In this document: positions 10,453-23,372 of the stretch, piece after piece
Position numbering within the stretch: position 1 is the stretch's first letter
Layout of the letters: every line of letters starts with the position of its first letter
Origin: Anastrepha obliqua
Taxonomy: Eukaryota > Arthropoda > Insecta > Diptera > Tephritidae
Direction: 5' to 3'
DNA length: 64,000 bases
NCBI RefSeq assembly: GCF_027943255.1
Contig: NC_072896.1
Location: forward strand, 65,180,501-65,244,500
Program-made: the position numbers and the translations under genes
The notes under the pieces: generated by a model
Database searches by the model: none
What the model saw: the letters and a program-made list of their open reading frames with translations, nothing else
What the model was told of the DNA's origin: nothing

Positions 10453-13400
10453 TATAAAAGTATAATATAAAATTTTTAATTTTAATAAAACTGAATGCAT
10501 TGAATACTCTACGATTTAGTCAATTAATTTTTAAATTTAAACAATAGAACATTTTATAAAAAATTAAAGATTCGCGCATTTCATTTTAAATACAAATTTT
10601 GAGCCTGCGATTATTTAACAACAAAAATGGTGAAAGCTGTTTTTTTACCATTGGCTCAGTGCGATTTTGATTTTAGTGAATTTTTTTAACTACTTGTTAG
10701 CCTAATCGTAATCAATATGAAAAACTATTACACCAAAACTGATGTCACAAATGTGCATACGTAAAATGTTGTTAATTTTATATAGGTAAATAAAAAATAT
10801 CACTAAATTATAAGCAAATGTGCAGTTTATGTTAACAACTATGCGTGAATGTGACTCTGTGTGTGTTTGTGGGCGCATGTGATGTGATGAATTTAAGCAC
10901 TCCATCAAAATTGTCCATACCATTTGTGCTGCTGAAAGCATGCGTTTAGTTTACTGGTCGATCGATGAGCTCAATTTAATCCATGTTAAAGTGAAATAAA
11001 GCGGTTAAGAGCAATATTTTTCCAAATTATTTTTTAGATAAAATATCTAAGTAAATACTTTTTATTGAGATTTTCGAAATAAACTGAGAATGTACTTATA
11101 AGTGATACCTTAAAGAAAGGAAAAAAGAGGTGTACCAAATAAATTTTGCTCCCATACATATGTAGGTGTACATAAATTGAAGTGTATTTAAGTATAATCA
11201 TAGAACACCAAAGTTTATACCCAATATATTAAAGTAATTGCTTCTTTGTCTACAATTAAACATTGTATAGTATACTTAATACAGATATATAAGAACTTTT
11301 CTCCGCACATAAATCTTATTACTAAGTACGTAAGGTGATGCTCTTTTAAATTACGTTAATTAAACAACTACAGAATTGCGGAAAGATGAATTCAAGTGCT
11401 TTGGTGCAGAGGCGTCCAACACAATTTAAAATTTCAAGACAGACTGATTTTCACAATATTCAGCCAAAAAAATTTTCACTTTGACATGGTGTGTCCGTAA
11501 CATAAAAACAAATTTTGTTTTTGGGAACGTTTAATCATGAAAATATGAAAAGTCCAATTTTTTTGAGGTATGTACAGTCAACGTCTAAAGAAAGTGTTGA
11601 TAAGTTTTGACCATTTATTATTTACTATACCTATAGCAGTCTTTTTACAATTTGCAATTTTATAGCACATTAAATGTTTGGTATAGTAAGTGCAAGTTTC
11701 AAGAAGGTTAAAAGTCATACTGATTTTTGAGTTTTTTTCGGTCGCGGTCTTGTGCATTTTCGCCTACTCCACGTTTTTTTATATGGAAGAAAACACCCAA
11801 CACCGTCAGCAGAAAGGATTGTAAAAAATTAATGCGATTTAGGAATCATTTGGAACTTGCACTTTTTCTAAAAACTCTAAGTAAAAAGTTTGAAATTTTT
11901 AAGAAAATTATATGGTTCTTGTAGTGGTATTAACTATATTTTTATAAAAAATAATTGAAATTACAAAATAAATAAATAAATAGTCAAAACTTATTAATAT
12001 GTGATGTACACTTTCGCGTAGCCCGCGAGATTTCAAAATTCACCTTTTAGCAAACCTCGTACATTGTGTAAGGAGGTAAGTATTTAGTATTCATGGTATT
12101 ATTTGGTCTTATTGAAAAACAATCTCACGCAAAAACTGCTGTATATTGGCCAAAATATGATTATAGATGGGTAATGAATAAGGTTGGAATAAAGTAATTA
12201 CTCGAAATGTGATAGTGCCCTTTTTCACATTAGGCTCGCCGTACTGTAATTTATATTAATAACTAACAGTGTAAAAAAAATATATAAATATTTTGGTATG
12301 TACGCAACTAAAAAATAAAAAGACGTCTCGAGCTCTTCCATGCAAAATTGTTGGAATAGCATTTGTATTTCCTTTTTACGGAGAAGAAGAAGCAGAAGGG
12401 GTTGAGGTTTTATTGCGATGTTGCAATAGTATTTGCTTTAATTCTTTTTGTATATTTACTGAATTTTTATACAAGCGATTTCGAAAATATTTAAATTTGA
12501 TTGGTTGCTACTTATTATTCACTTTACTAATAAAAAGTATTTTTGCCCTACCGAAACCAAAAAACACTTGATTTCATCCATATGCCTCTCCACTAATGTA
12601 AGCCTCCATAGTAGTTTTAGTAGAATTCATAAATGTCTGCAGTACCCTTGACCAGAAATATATTGTAGTTCACCGACTTATTCGTACAATGGCACAAAAA
12701 TGATGCACAAACTGTGTATCAGTAAAAAGTTAGTTTTATGGGAATAGAAGTACTAGTTGGGACTTTCATTCAAATTCACTGTTATGCAATCATTTAGAAA
12801 TCCAATTATAAAGCAACATAATCAAATTAAATTACTATTCATTTCTAGTTTACTTTGTGATAAGAATGCATCATTGTACGAAAGCTGCCCTTATCTGTGT
12901 ATTTGTGTGTATATATAAGTTAGCGTCTGTTTAATTGTGACATTTTTTACTGCATTAGTGCTTGCATATTTTACTAAAAAACTACAAAATTTGCAAAACA
13001 TGTTTTCTTTGAGACTCTGTGTTATCTATTTCTTTAACTTTAATGCTTATGGTTTTTTTTTTTTAAGTTTTGCACTTGCGTTCTTATTTTGAACTGACAT
13101 ATTTCATTATTTAATTCAATTTTATTTTTTAGTTAATAATAATCTGTTTCACAGCCAAAACACAGATTAGTTAAATGTATAGTACATTAATCTTTTTTGC
13201 TTTTCTTTTACAGTTGAAACTGATAATAACATTTCGCATGCTTTAAATTTAATACCTCGAAATTCGTGGTTGAAACGTCCATTTAAAATATGTCGATAAA
13301 TTGAAAATACAACTTTAAGTTGTATCTTTTATTATAAATAACACTAAAATAAGAATTTGTATAAGAAACAAAACAAAAAAACGTTTAAAAGGAACAAATA

Positions 13401-14379
13401 TTTTTAAACTATGTTCATTTTGGTTTTTTTACTCACGCTTTTATAAAAATATATATACCTATATAATTTTATGTATAAAATAGTTAAAAAGATTATGCCA
13501 CAAAGTTGTTTCCACTATTTTATAGGGAGATTTTGACACATTTAAGTTTTTTAGATTGTGTATTGCTGAACAATTCATCCAATCATTCACGTTAATAATT
13601 GACAACTAAGCTGTCAAACGTTTTTGCTTTACTCGTATATTAAGAGTTCGTCTCTTACAAAATTAAGCATTCACTTGGTCGGATCGTTGAGACCATTTTT
13701 AATTTGAAATTTCATATTAATGTTTTAACATTAAAAATGGTTACGTCTTATAAGAAATCGATCGAGTTTGTATTTAAAAATATTCAAGTATCCTAAAAAC
13801 TATATTGCTGAAATAAGTTTTGGTAGAGGCTACACTGTTCAGAATTATGACACTGTGCAAGTTCGAAAAATGGACAAGGGGTTTGATGGCGTCCACTGTT
13901 TTCTCAGATTGACTCCAGTTTTCGAGATAACGGTAAATAAAAGTTCCCATCAAGGTCGTTGAGAGCTACGTATATGTTAAAACTATTTGATCTTGATGAC
14001 TTTCAGAAATAATTTAGCAGTATAGCATTAAAATAGCAATAATAATGTTTGTTTGTTGTAATATTGATAAGTTCGACATGCTTATTTCAAAATGATGACT
14101 TCTTTTCCTACGAATTGAAAATAATATGCACAAAAGAAGTAATGCGAAAGGGACTTAAATAGATCATTTTAATACATTAAAATGCATAACCGAGAAAGTA
14201 AGACTAAGTTACTGGCATCACTTCATTTTAAGTGAGCCTTGTGTTGATGCAAAATATTTGTTTTAAACCTCATCTTGCACTCGCTCCTTACAGTATAAAC
14301 ATGCCCTATACGATTTTGAGAACCATCATTAATTTAAATTCATTTGAGAACTTTGCACTCTTGCCACTTGCTTCTGATA
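10453..14379. other. AT-rich intergenic DNA 3' of mextli
   Basis: No supported coding exon in about 3.9 kb on either strand. It includes the candidate TIR element at 11572-12025 and a 12-bp perfect inverted repeat (ACCATTTTTAAT / ATTAAAAATGGT) at about 13692-13741. The part next to 14379 should hold the mextli 3' UTR. Confidence 0.4.
11572..12025. mobile_element. Candidate degenerate TIR element
   Basis: The left part has AAAGTGTTGATAAGTTTTGA and CCATTTATT. The right part, read on the minus strand, has GAAAGTGT, then ATAAGTTTTGACTATTTATT. The arms are imperfect, with a small insertion in the right one. The left edge begins TACAGTCAACG, like Tc1 ends. No transposase motif is convincing between them. 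Confidence 0.35.
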
Positions 14380-17300
14380 TTAATCGCATGTAGAATTTGA
14401 GCGATACTCGCGCATAAACTTAGGGCGCTCAATGGCACGCCTCTGATTTGCCACAACATCAGCAGTGATTACAATTTCTGTCTCCATATATTTTGTTTCG
14501 CTGACAAACTCAACATCAGTATCGTTATCTTCATCATCTATAATTTCAATGATCTCATTATTTCTTTTGTCACGTTTCATATTTCTACACTTGCTCGGTC
14601 TGGTCTTACCCATCTTCACTTTTTCCCTTTCAGCCGCAGCAGTTACGTCAGCATTACCTTTGACTCCATTATCATTCGATTCAAGAGATTTGGTGGCTTC
14701 CTCGGCCGGCTCATTAACTAAACTGCTTTCCATAATGGAGGAAATCATTTTGATTTGTTTACTTAACAATTTTTGTGGCTTATTGTCTGTATTGACAAAT
14801 GCATAGGAGCTGCCATTAGTATCATTGGTGTTGCCATTATTAAAAGTGGCGGATACATTATTGGTAGGTGGTGCTTGTACTGGTGGGGGTGTTGCACCAC
14901 CACTGCTATATGGCATATTAGCATAGCTAAAACTGCCGGTTGTAGGACCTGAACGGACAGACATAATTTTTTGTTGGTGTTGTTGTTGCTGCAACTGATA
15001 GTGAGTTTGTTGATTGTTGCTGCTATTGGCATTTGCGTCGGCTCTTTGGCTATACGGACGGTGAAATAAACTGTTTGCACCAACATTTGCATTATTATAG
15101 TGACGATCGGTGTGGTATTGCTGTTGCAAATGCTGCTGCTGATGTCGCAGTGCATCATAGCCCTCTTCGTCTATACTAACAATTTGACGGTTAAAGAAAC
15201 CTTTCCGCTTGATATGTAATGGTGTTTGCAGTTCATACTGCTGACGGTTATGTGTAAGTTGACTACCAGGGTGCATGTGCATATTAGCCTGATGCTGTGT
15301 CTGTGTTTGTGTAAGAATTGTGGGCGATTGTGCCTGCGCTACCATATTTGAATTCTTTGTGGACATATTTAAACTACTAATAGTCACATTTGCACTAACG
15401 ACAACGGCGCCAACTGTGGCACTACCAAACGGATTATATATATTATTACTAGCAATATTTGGAAAAGTATTTGGCGTATTTGCAGTGGTACTAGTAGTAG
15501 GAGTAGAAATAGTAGTATTGGTAGTAATGGAAGCAACACGTAATATCGGTGCTGTATTAGTAACAGTGCCTGTTGTGGCAGTGAGCTGTGTTACCTTATT
15601 GCGTACGATGGCTGGGAACTTTTCGCATATTTTCTGCCACTCCCCAGGGAGTGCCCAGGAATGGGGACTCTTCGCATAGTACAACAAATGCTCGTATTCG
15701 TGAACAATTCGTGCTGCATGACAACAAACAAATACGTATGGATTATTGGATTGGAACTCGAATGTGATCCACAACTCCACTACTAGAGGCACACTTACCC
15801 GAATCGCTGCTGACGAAACCAGCAGTTATGTTTTCATTTTTGCCACGCGCAACTGTTGAGTTAGCTGCCGCTTCAGGTGTAGAGTCCTTGCGTGAGAAGT
15901 GACTTCTACGTGAACGCGATAAACCATTGCTTTGACCTGAAGCTACAAAACAAATGACAGTCAATAGTTTTCTAGTGCTGACCAACTTAAAAAATCAAAG
16001 CAAACCATTTGTATCGGCAAATACTTCATCATCAAAATCGTACACATTACTGTTTACACCCTGTGCGGCCATATAATTCAAGCCGATACCGCTATCCGCC
16101 AGTGGTGGTGCAGCGGCATGCAAAGGTGTGCCCATCATGAACTGTGGTGCAGCCATAGGCGTGGACGGTGTTGAAATAGGACTTACAATACTACCATCAA
16201 AGGCAGCCCCTGCCTCCACTGAAGCTAAGAACTCGGCGCTGCTAAAGTAATCATCCAATACTAATTTTGCAACCTAGTAAACATTTTAAATATTCAATCA
16301 CTGTGCAGAGGCCATATCGCATGCGCACTTACCCGCACAAGATCGCAACAATCACCGGTGATTTTGATAAGATGCTGACCCACGTTCACCGTGTATTTGT
16401 ATTCACCTAAAGAAGCATCATTGGTGGAAAATGAATGCAATAACATTTGCTGATTGGGACGCAACACTTTACCAGCAGCTGCAGCTGCGGCAGCAGCCGT
16501 AGGTGTGGAAGTGCTACCAACGACGGCACCCATCATATTCATGACTTGTTGCTGTTGTGCAGCAGCTGCTGCTGCTGCGGCCGCCGCTGCCGCAGAGGCA
16601 GTCATGAAATTTTGCGCTGAATTGAAGCTCAGACGATTGGCTAAACTGCTATTGCCAGCACCACCTGCGCCCGGTGTACGTGGTGTAACAGCCTCATCGG
16701 AATTGGAAGATGCCAGTGAAGAACATGAACCACCGCCACCAGCATGGCCGCTACCCATAGCGGGGTCCAGACGCACAGGTGAAGCGTTGCGACGTATAGT
16801 GTCCTCGATGAGTTGTTTCGCATAGCTAGGTGGGAGAGAAAATTTTAGTTATGTATATTTATTATTAAGATGTGTTTGGAATCGGATTGGCTGAGAAGAC
16901 ATAAAATCGAATTAAGATGCTTTTAAAACGGAATTTTCAAACAGAAATCCTGCGTCTAAAAGCTATTGCATTGTGCGTAGTAAGCAAAGGACGTTTACTT
17001 AAAAATCGCTAATCATTGAGCAATAACTCACAATTTTTTCCACATATATATTTCCTCGCAGACGATTCATTCTTTGTTTATCTAAATTCTCTTAGTGAGT
17101 TTTTTTATTAGACTATCGAGTAAGCAGTGAAAATTAGTGTTTTTGCCTTTGAGCAGTTTTAAGCACTCGCTACAAAATGTAGGAGTGACATTTCTTGGTC
17201 GAATATCAATACGATAGCGACGATTCGAAAGCATGCAAACAAGGAGGTTCAAAATATTTCTTAACGTTTCTATCGGCAGTATACAAATCGTCCAAATCTT

Positions 17301-19164
17301 TTGTACTCTTTACCAGACAAATAATATAATTCGCGTTTTGCGAATGTAAAAGCCCTGGACATGACGCCATGACCTTATTTTAGTGCTCATCCACACAAAG
17401 CGTGGTTTTGGGTACTTACTTAATTTTTTCCTCAGTTGGTCCCGTAATTTGCACCAGACGTTCCTTAGCTCCAGGATTTACTAAAGTAAAGTTTAAAAAA
17501 AAAAAATATTACTAATTCCGCAGCGAAAACAACGGCTCATATGCTTGCTTGCTTGTTGGCTATACATTTACGAAGCGCAATACAAAAAACCGTCACCTAA
17601 ATGTATGCAACTTCTTACAAGCTGAGCCTCACTGCATCTCCGAAATTCGATTAGTATGAAAAAAAAAACACTTAAAAGCTTGCAAAATAATGTAGTTTTT
17701 ATATACATATGTATGTAGTATGTACACGTATGTAATTGTATATTTCGTTGATTCGATGCATGCGTGTGAAAGTGTGGTGTATGTTTTTATTTTTTTTTAA
17801 TACAAAACTTATTTGCATGCAAAATAATATTTTTTATGGTTATGTGAATTTGAGTTGATGAGGTGAAAATGCAAAATAAACGAAATTTTAAATAAAAAGA
17901 AAGCTCACACTAATAAAAGTAAATTTTAACTTTAACACACAAATATAAACAGCTTATCTTTAGCTTTCTGCTTTTTAAGTCCAAAAAAAAAAATCGAAAT
18001 CGAAATGAGTGAAAATAAGTTGCCCCTGAAGCAATTGCAGCATAAAAAATTAACGCTAAATTACGGTTAATAGCAACAAGCAACCACAAATAATGTTAAT
18101 AGCGTTCACGGTGCCATAGCCCCCAACAAATGAATTGTTACCAATAATGATATTCTTTTTAAATATGCATAAAATTTTTGAATTGACTCTGTGTACATGT
18201 TTTTACCTCTTTGGAAGGAAATTATCGTTTCACTTAACTCCTCAATCATATGAACACGTCTGCCTTTAATGCCCATTACTTTTATGCGCACACATATCCA
18301 AAGAAACAGGCAAAACACAATAGTTGATAGCAATTAAATAGAGTTTATGGAAAAAAATATTCAAGTATTTGCTGTGACGTTTATGGTGCATAGGTAACAG
18401 TTTTTTTTAAACCTTTTGTAAAATTTAAAGAGATTTTCAGACAAATTACATATATACCTTTTCCCGAATCCGCATTACGTATGACCACTTCGTCTTTACA
18501 ATAAGTTTTGCCTGGTATTTTAGTTGGTTTCGGAAACTTTCCCGAATTTCGTATGACCTCACCCGGTGCCAACAGGAGTTGCGTCTGCTGCGCGGAACCA
18601 ACAGCGGCTATTGCGGCTGCAGCGGCGGCGCCAGCCCCACCGAATGTGGGGGAGGTGCTTAGGAACCCGGTTTGTGTTGGATCAACAAGTCCATCGGGTA
18701 ACTGGAAAAATTAAAACACCAAATAATTAACGCAAATAAAACTTACGAAAACGAGTGAAACTAAATCTTACATCGATGTTCGTTACTTGCTTGGTTTTAT
18801 AGTACGAATTGAAGCCATTGTCCTCCCAGCCTTTGGCGCGTAACTCTATCAATTCGAGCAAATTCAGTCTCGTCATAATATTTAAGCGTTCGTCCTGCGA
18901 AGCATTACGGAAAACAACGAAAGCACGATCTAGTGTATCTTTCGATACCGTCTCCAGCTGTGGACCGTGTATGCGCAGGTTTTGCACTAGTGCGGCCATT
19001 GGTTCCGTATTATTGATGCCCGATTGTAGATTCAACGCAACACTCTCAATAAGCTGAATTAGCTCTTCAATGAGCATGTAGTTGTTTTTCAGTGATGAGC
19101 GTGATTGTGATTTTAATGGGCGTGGCGCCTCAACATTTTTCACTGTACGTCCAATGTGCGCCAT
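14380..19164 (-). CDS. mxt: mextli (mxt), eIF4E-binding translation factor, 8 coding exons
   Basis: Exons (minus): 19164-18772, 18701-18458, 18278-18207, 17480-17420, 16825-16333, 16273-16006, 15942-15799, 15713-14380. All junctions are GT..AG and the phases join to 3009 nt, giving 1002 aa. Domains: an N-terminal MIF4G-like helical region (about 20-130); a low-complexity Ala/Pro linker; a KH domain from about 213 with GXXG = GIKG at 215-218, followed by NPGAKERLVQITGPT; a Ser/Ala/Gln-rich stretch with poly-Ala and QQQQ; and the eIF4E-binding helix at about 559-575 (HEYEHLL, then YYAKSPHSWALP). Mextli scaffolds eIF4E, eIF3 and RNA to promote cytoplasmic translation. The C-terminal Thr/Asn/Gln-rich tail makes it longer than the roughly 650-aa fly protein I remember. 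The anchor Tyr of Y-X4-L-Phi reads His563. The donor after exon 6 (GTTTGC) is weak. Identity rests on the MIF4G, KH and eIF4E-helix architecture. Confidence 0.9.
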
Positions 19165-20130
19165 TTTCTTTTAAATGAACTAAGGTTTTAAGTTAAAATT
19201 TAAAATCGTTTATTGATTTGGTCGTTCAACTGATTATTTATTTATATTTTTTATGTTTGTTTTTATAAGCGTGGAATTATAGGTGGTTAAATTGATATTG
19301 AGTATTTGAAGTAATTTTTTTACAAAAAAAGCTTCAAGTAAAATTGAAGGAAAATCGAGATTAACTCAAACGTCTGTTCGCACCTCCCCCTGCAAAAATT
19401 AAGAAAGAAGTATAAATAATTAGCTGTGCGATATTGATTTAATTTGAAGCTTCCTTTTTGGTTGAGTGTAAGCAGTTAAACCGAACCAAACAAATTTGAA
19501 TCATTTGCCTTTGACTCACAAGTTTCGTAAATAGTTTGTATGGTAACGGCAGTTTAACCGATAAATGTTGGTGTATTACATGTTTGCCAAATAAAATTGT
19601 TATGCCATCAACTTTGACTGCTTTCAGGTTTCTTTTAGTGTTTATTTTTCTACTTTTTCTATTGATTAGCTTACGTTGAAGCCCTACCACGATGACAATT
19701 GTGTCGTATACATATGTATTGTACCTTACCTCTTTCTACCTTTTCCAATAGACACCCAACAAATTTAATGTCGGCAAAAAGCTTAAGTTGTTGATTTGCT
19801 CAATTGATGTTGCTTGAATATACTACGCTTTGGGCATATCCTATTTCTTGTTTTATTTAGTGTTTATTAGAAATATTTCTCTCGATTTTTTATTGCTTTT
19901 TCGGAAGCTCCATGGAAAATTGCTTGTTAATAACGTAAATTGTTCGGAGCTATTTGACTTCTATCTGCTTGCATTGTGTATCTCGGTTAAGCTGATAACT
20001 CATTTCCTGTGCCTAATACACTTGCATGCCCATATGTATAGCTTATTTGCATTTTACGGTTATTCTTTTTGATTTATTACTTTCTTTTTTATCTCTCAAA
20101 ATACAGGTAACATTCCTTTAATACAGGTAA
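19165..20130 (-). other. Upstream region of mextli
   Basis: On the minus strand a CCTTAG acceptor-like site lies about 20 bp before the mextli ATG, so the start codon may sit in a second exon behind an untranslated first exon. No other feature is supported. A 19-bp direct duplication (AATACAGGTAACATTCCT-like) occurs near 20099-20137. Confidence 0.3.
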
Positions 20131-20721
20131 CATTCCTAAAATTGCCGTGTTGTATGAGACCCAAAGCAAGTACAAAAACAGGGGTTATTCCGAAAACTTG
20201 TTAAAAATTTGTTTTTTTTTTAATTCTACATAAGCAACTCTAATTTAATAAATTTCTTCGTAGTCACTACTCAGTATAATCTACCGAGAAAATTTTTTTC
20301 GGTGGAATGATATCACCTTCTCTTTCAGAACTTCCTTCTTCATTTTAAGTTCTTGCATCTTCCTCCCTCTTAAAAAAAATTTGTAATTGTACTTTCATTG
20401 CTGGTACTTACCAGGTCATTATAATTTCTCGGTATGGGGCTAGACAGTTGTGCAGTTCCCTTCTGAGTTTTCGGCATCTTTAAATATCTTTTTTTTTATA
20501 TTAAATTATTAAGTGCACGAGGATTTAAAGACCCATAAACTAGCAAGGGTTTTGCCATAAAGTCCTCCGATGCATTACAGCAAAAAAAGGATATTTAAAC
20601 ACCTTAAATCCTGGTGCTGTTTTTTCTTTTTTCGATTCAATCGTTCTACTTTTTGAATTGGATTTGACATAGGATTCTCCTTATTCTTTAAGATGGAATG
20701 GATTTTTTTTCACAGCTATCA

Positions 20722-20934
20722 TCAATCCAAATGCTTTGTCTTTTCCATTTTCTCAATTATTGACGCCCAGGGGCGAGCTGCACGCTTTGCGGATGTCATT
20801 GATGCAGCAGCAACTGCACTTCTTATTTCTTTTTCATTTTTCTTGATAGTCCGGACTGTTTTTTCATTCAAATTAAGCTTTTTTCCAATGTGAGATGCTT
20901 TTTCTCCTTTCAACAGACGATCCAAGATTTGTAT
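20722..20934 (-). pseudogene. Jerky/Tigger-type helix-turn-helix fragment of a pogo transposase
   Basis: The minus frame reads DRLLKGEKASHIGKKLNLNE, then KTVRTIKKNEKEIRSAV and ASMTSAKRAARP. This is the N-terminal CENP-B/psq-type helix-turn-helix and linker typical of Tigger and jerky-like transposases. The frame closes after about 68 residues with no DDE domain. The flanks repeat GCCGTGTTGTATGAG (about 20142) and GCCGTGTTGAAGGAC (about 21023), which may be decayed element ends. It is separate from the fuller Tigger element at 46-48 kb, whose peptide differs. Confidence 0.6.
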
Positions 20935-21334
20935 CTATACTTCTAAGAAAATAAAGCACACCTCGTCTTTATAAAGGTTTTTGAAATTTTCTTATCGTGT
21001 TAGAGCGAAACCGTGTTATAAGATGCCGTGTTGAAGGACGCCTACTCTGCTTTAGAAGCTAATGAACAAATATCTTCGATCAAAGGCAATCTATGATAAG
21101 AGCGCACTAAAGCCAAATATAAGATTAATAGACTTTTTTGACTCCTCAAATCAATTCTTAGTGAATCTTAAAGCATCGCATATATTTATATGTGTTATTT
21201 ATTACTATTGTAAGCATACACCTTTGCACATCTTTGTTTATTTAAAATTCATCAGACTAGTCCGAGTTTGTTTACTGGGTCAGAGACCTTGGTCGGGAAA
21301 AACCAGTGCCATTCCGCCGTTCTCTCAGTTGATT

Positions 21335-21412
21335 CTACCTTGCCGGAACGACCTAGGTTGATATTCGGTCAAGCACTGTTAGTTTAAGCTGTTACAACAA
21401 GAACAGAGTAAT
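21335..21412 (+). repeat. Short head-plus-tail derivative of the 2A-LINE, copy a
   Basis: Reads GATTCTACCTTGCCGGAACGAC, a degraded form of the LINE 5' end (GGTTCTACGTTACCGGAATGAC), and then ends in GCTGTTACAACAAGAACA, the LINE 3' tail. Confidence 0.5.
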
Positions 21413-23304
21413 TCAGGTGCATCAAAACATGGATTCCCATCGGCAAGGCTTCTAAATCCTCAGCATTGTTCATGACGAAGATAATGATTTTGGAAAAAAG
21501 AGATTGACAGCCCTGTAGAAAGTTTTAAAAACTTTTATTAAATGATTTTATGGGCTTGTGAAACGTCCATTGTCAGAGTGCACTTACGCAGACTTTGGAG
21601 GTGGGATTTTTTAGGTTTAATGCATTACGATCGAGGTTCTTATGTGAGATGATGACATCCGTAGGACGTACAATTTTAGCGTAAGATAATATTTCTTACG
21701 TTTTGCAAGGCTTACCCAAGTAAGTAACGAAGTAATGAGTACCAATTAATGTTCCTCCCCTCGTTTTGGAATCAACAGCCCTAACAAGTTGAATAGCTTT
21801 TTATATTTAGACGTGTCTATATATTTTTTTTGCTTTATTTAAGTAACCATTGCAGAGTTAATTGTTAGCCATATAAAATTTCCTATACATATCTTCTTTC
21901 ATAATTAGCGCAACCAACACAAAATTCATTATTCGACGAGGTGAGAGCCGCACACAAAACTCATTCAGTTGTATGAATATGACAATTGGAATTATAATTT
22001 CAGTATGTGATGACACGCTTTGCATTTCAATTCAAACACTGTCAATACCGCAAGCAGCACGCAATAGTACTGGCTATCATAATTCCCTGTAATATATTTA
22101 TTGCAAAGTTGAAATTTTTACTAAAACATTAATATTATATGATATGCATTTATCCATTTATGATCGGGTGGATTTTTGCCAAATCTCATTCAAAGACAAA
22201 TGGGTAACCGTGCGGTTATTAAAATATACATTTCTCACATATGAATCATGTAAAGGTCATAACAACACACGTTAAACCTGTGTGTTGCTATCGACAAAAG
22301 TGCCAGTAGTTTCTCGCCCGTCAAGTCGGCAGTGTTTTGCACAAGACTCCCGCCCACTCGTAAATGATCTATTGCTGTTTTACCGTATCTCCATTTCATG
22401 ACCGTACTTACAGAAATGTGAATACATTTTAAAAACTCTTACCCAAATGCAGCCCTTATTCCAATATGAACTTGCAACAAATTTGTGCACTCGTTCCACT
22501 TTACTTAACTGCTGCCCTGACCAGTACAAGTCAATTGAATCATAGTCGAGAATAGCAACAAATATTCATTTACTCAGCACCTCTGCCAGCGACAGCAGCA
22601 AAGTTGAAACAAAAACAAAACAACAAAAATTAAATACGCAGGGAGGTTGACAGCGACGTTGACCGCTGTGTAGCAATGGCTGAATGCGCAATGGCCACAT
22701 TTTCATAGAAAAATTCTTTCTAACAATTAAATATATTTGTAACTGGAAATATTATATTTGCAGATTTTAACTGCCACTGAGGTTTTTCAACTCATACTTG
22801 TATTTTGGTGCGTAAAGTAGCGGTGTTCCTCTGCATTTTTTATTTTCCCCTTAAACTGCTGCTTTCGATACCGTTGTCGCAGATCTCGCTACTGCACTTG
22901 ACATTATACCCGTCGCGCACATTTTAAGACTTTTATATGATAAAATAACCATGTGCACTGATATTTCATTTGGTTTTTAAGAATTACCAATATATTTACA
23001 CTTTAGAATTCGTTTTTTCTAGTGAAGAATCCATTTTTCGGATAAACTTACCAGAAATTCTGCAAATTCACACAAGAGAAAAACTTTTTACTGCTCGTCG
23101 TAGTGGATGAAACATCCAATCAAAGCAAATGCAAATCTCAGTGCTGCCATTTTTTGTGGATGCTAAAAATTCGGTTATTCTATTGTGAATCCCAACACCA
23201 AATTGTTTGTGAATGGTTGACATTTACATTTCCGTTTATTCTGTAAATGAATCTGGAAACATAAATTTACAACAACTACCAATCATAATACCATACATAT
23301 TGCG
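21413..23304. other. Intergenic DNA upstream of the 23373 gene
   Basis: No coding exon supported. An 8-bp hairpin (CAACACAC..GTGTGTTG) lies near 22264-22288. The region upstream of the gene is less AT-rich around 22560-22920 and could hold its promoter; no core motif could be pinned. Confidence 0.35.
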
Positions 23305-23337
23305 CAGAGAACGTTAAATATTCATTAACGTTCTCTG
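23305..23337. promoter_or_regulatory. Perfect 13-bp inverted repeat just upstream of a start codon
   Basis: CAGAGAACGTTAA (23305-23317) and TTAACGTTCTCTG (23325-23337) are exact reverse complements around a 7-nt loop. The pair ends 35 bp before the ATG at 23373. It could form an RNA hairpin in the leader or be a dyad factor site; the sequence does not say which. Confidence 0.6.
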
Positions 23338-23372
23338 TATTGTGTTTAAAAGAACCACGTAGTTTTTCGGCA

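Noticed and set aside
11727..11924. 65-aa + frame inside the candidate TIR element
   Set aside because: Lys/Phe/Leu-rich composition typical of AT-rich noise; no transposase motif.
12293..12571. 92-aa + frame
   Set aside because: No coding signature; poly-hydrophobic residues from AT-rich DNA.
15320..15679. 119-aa + strand hydrophobic frame
   Set aside because: Antisense of the Thr/Asn-rich mextli exon 8; hydrophobicity is an artefact of the reverse complement.
16454..16825. 123-aa + strand frame with poly-Ala
   Set aside because: Antisense shadow of the mextli Gln/Ala-rich exon; triplet repeats stay open on both strands.
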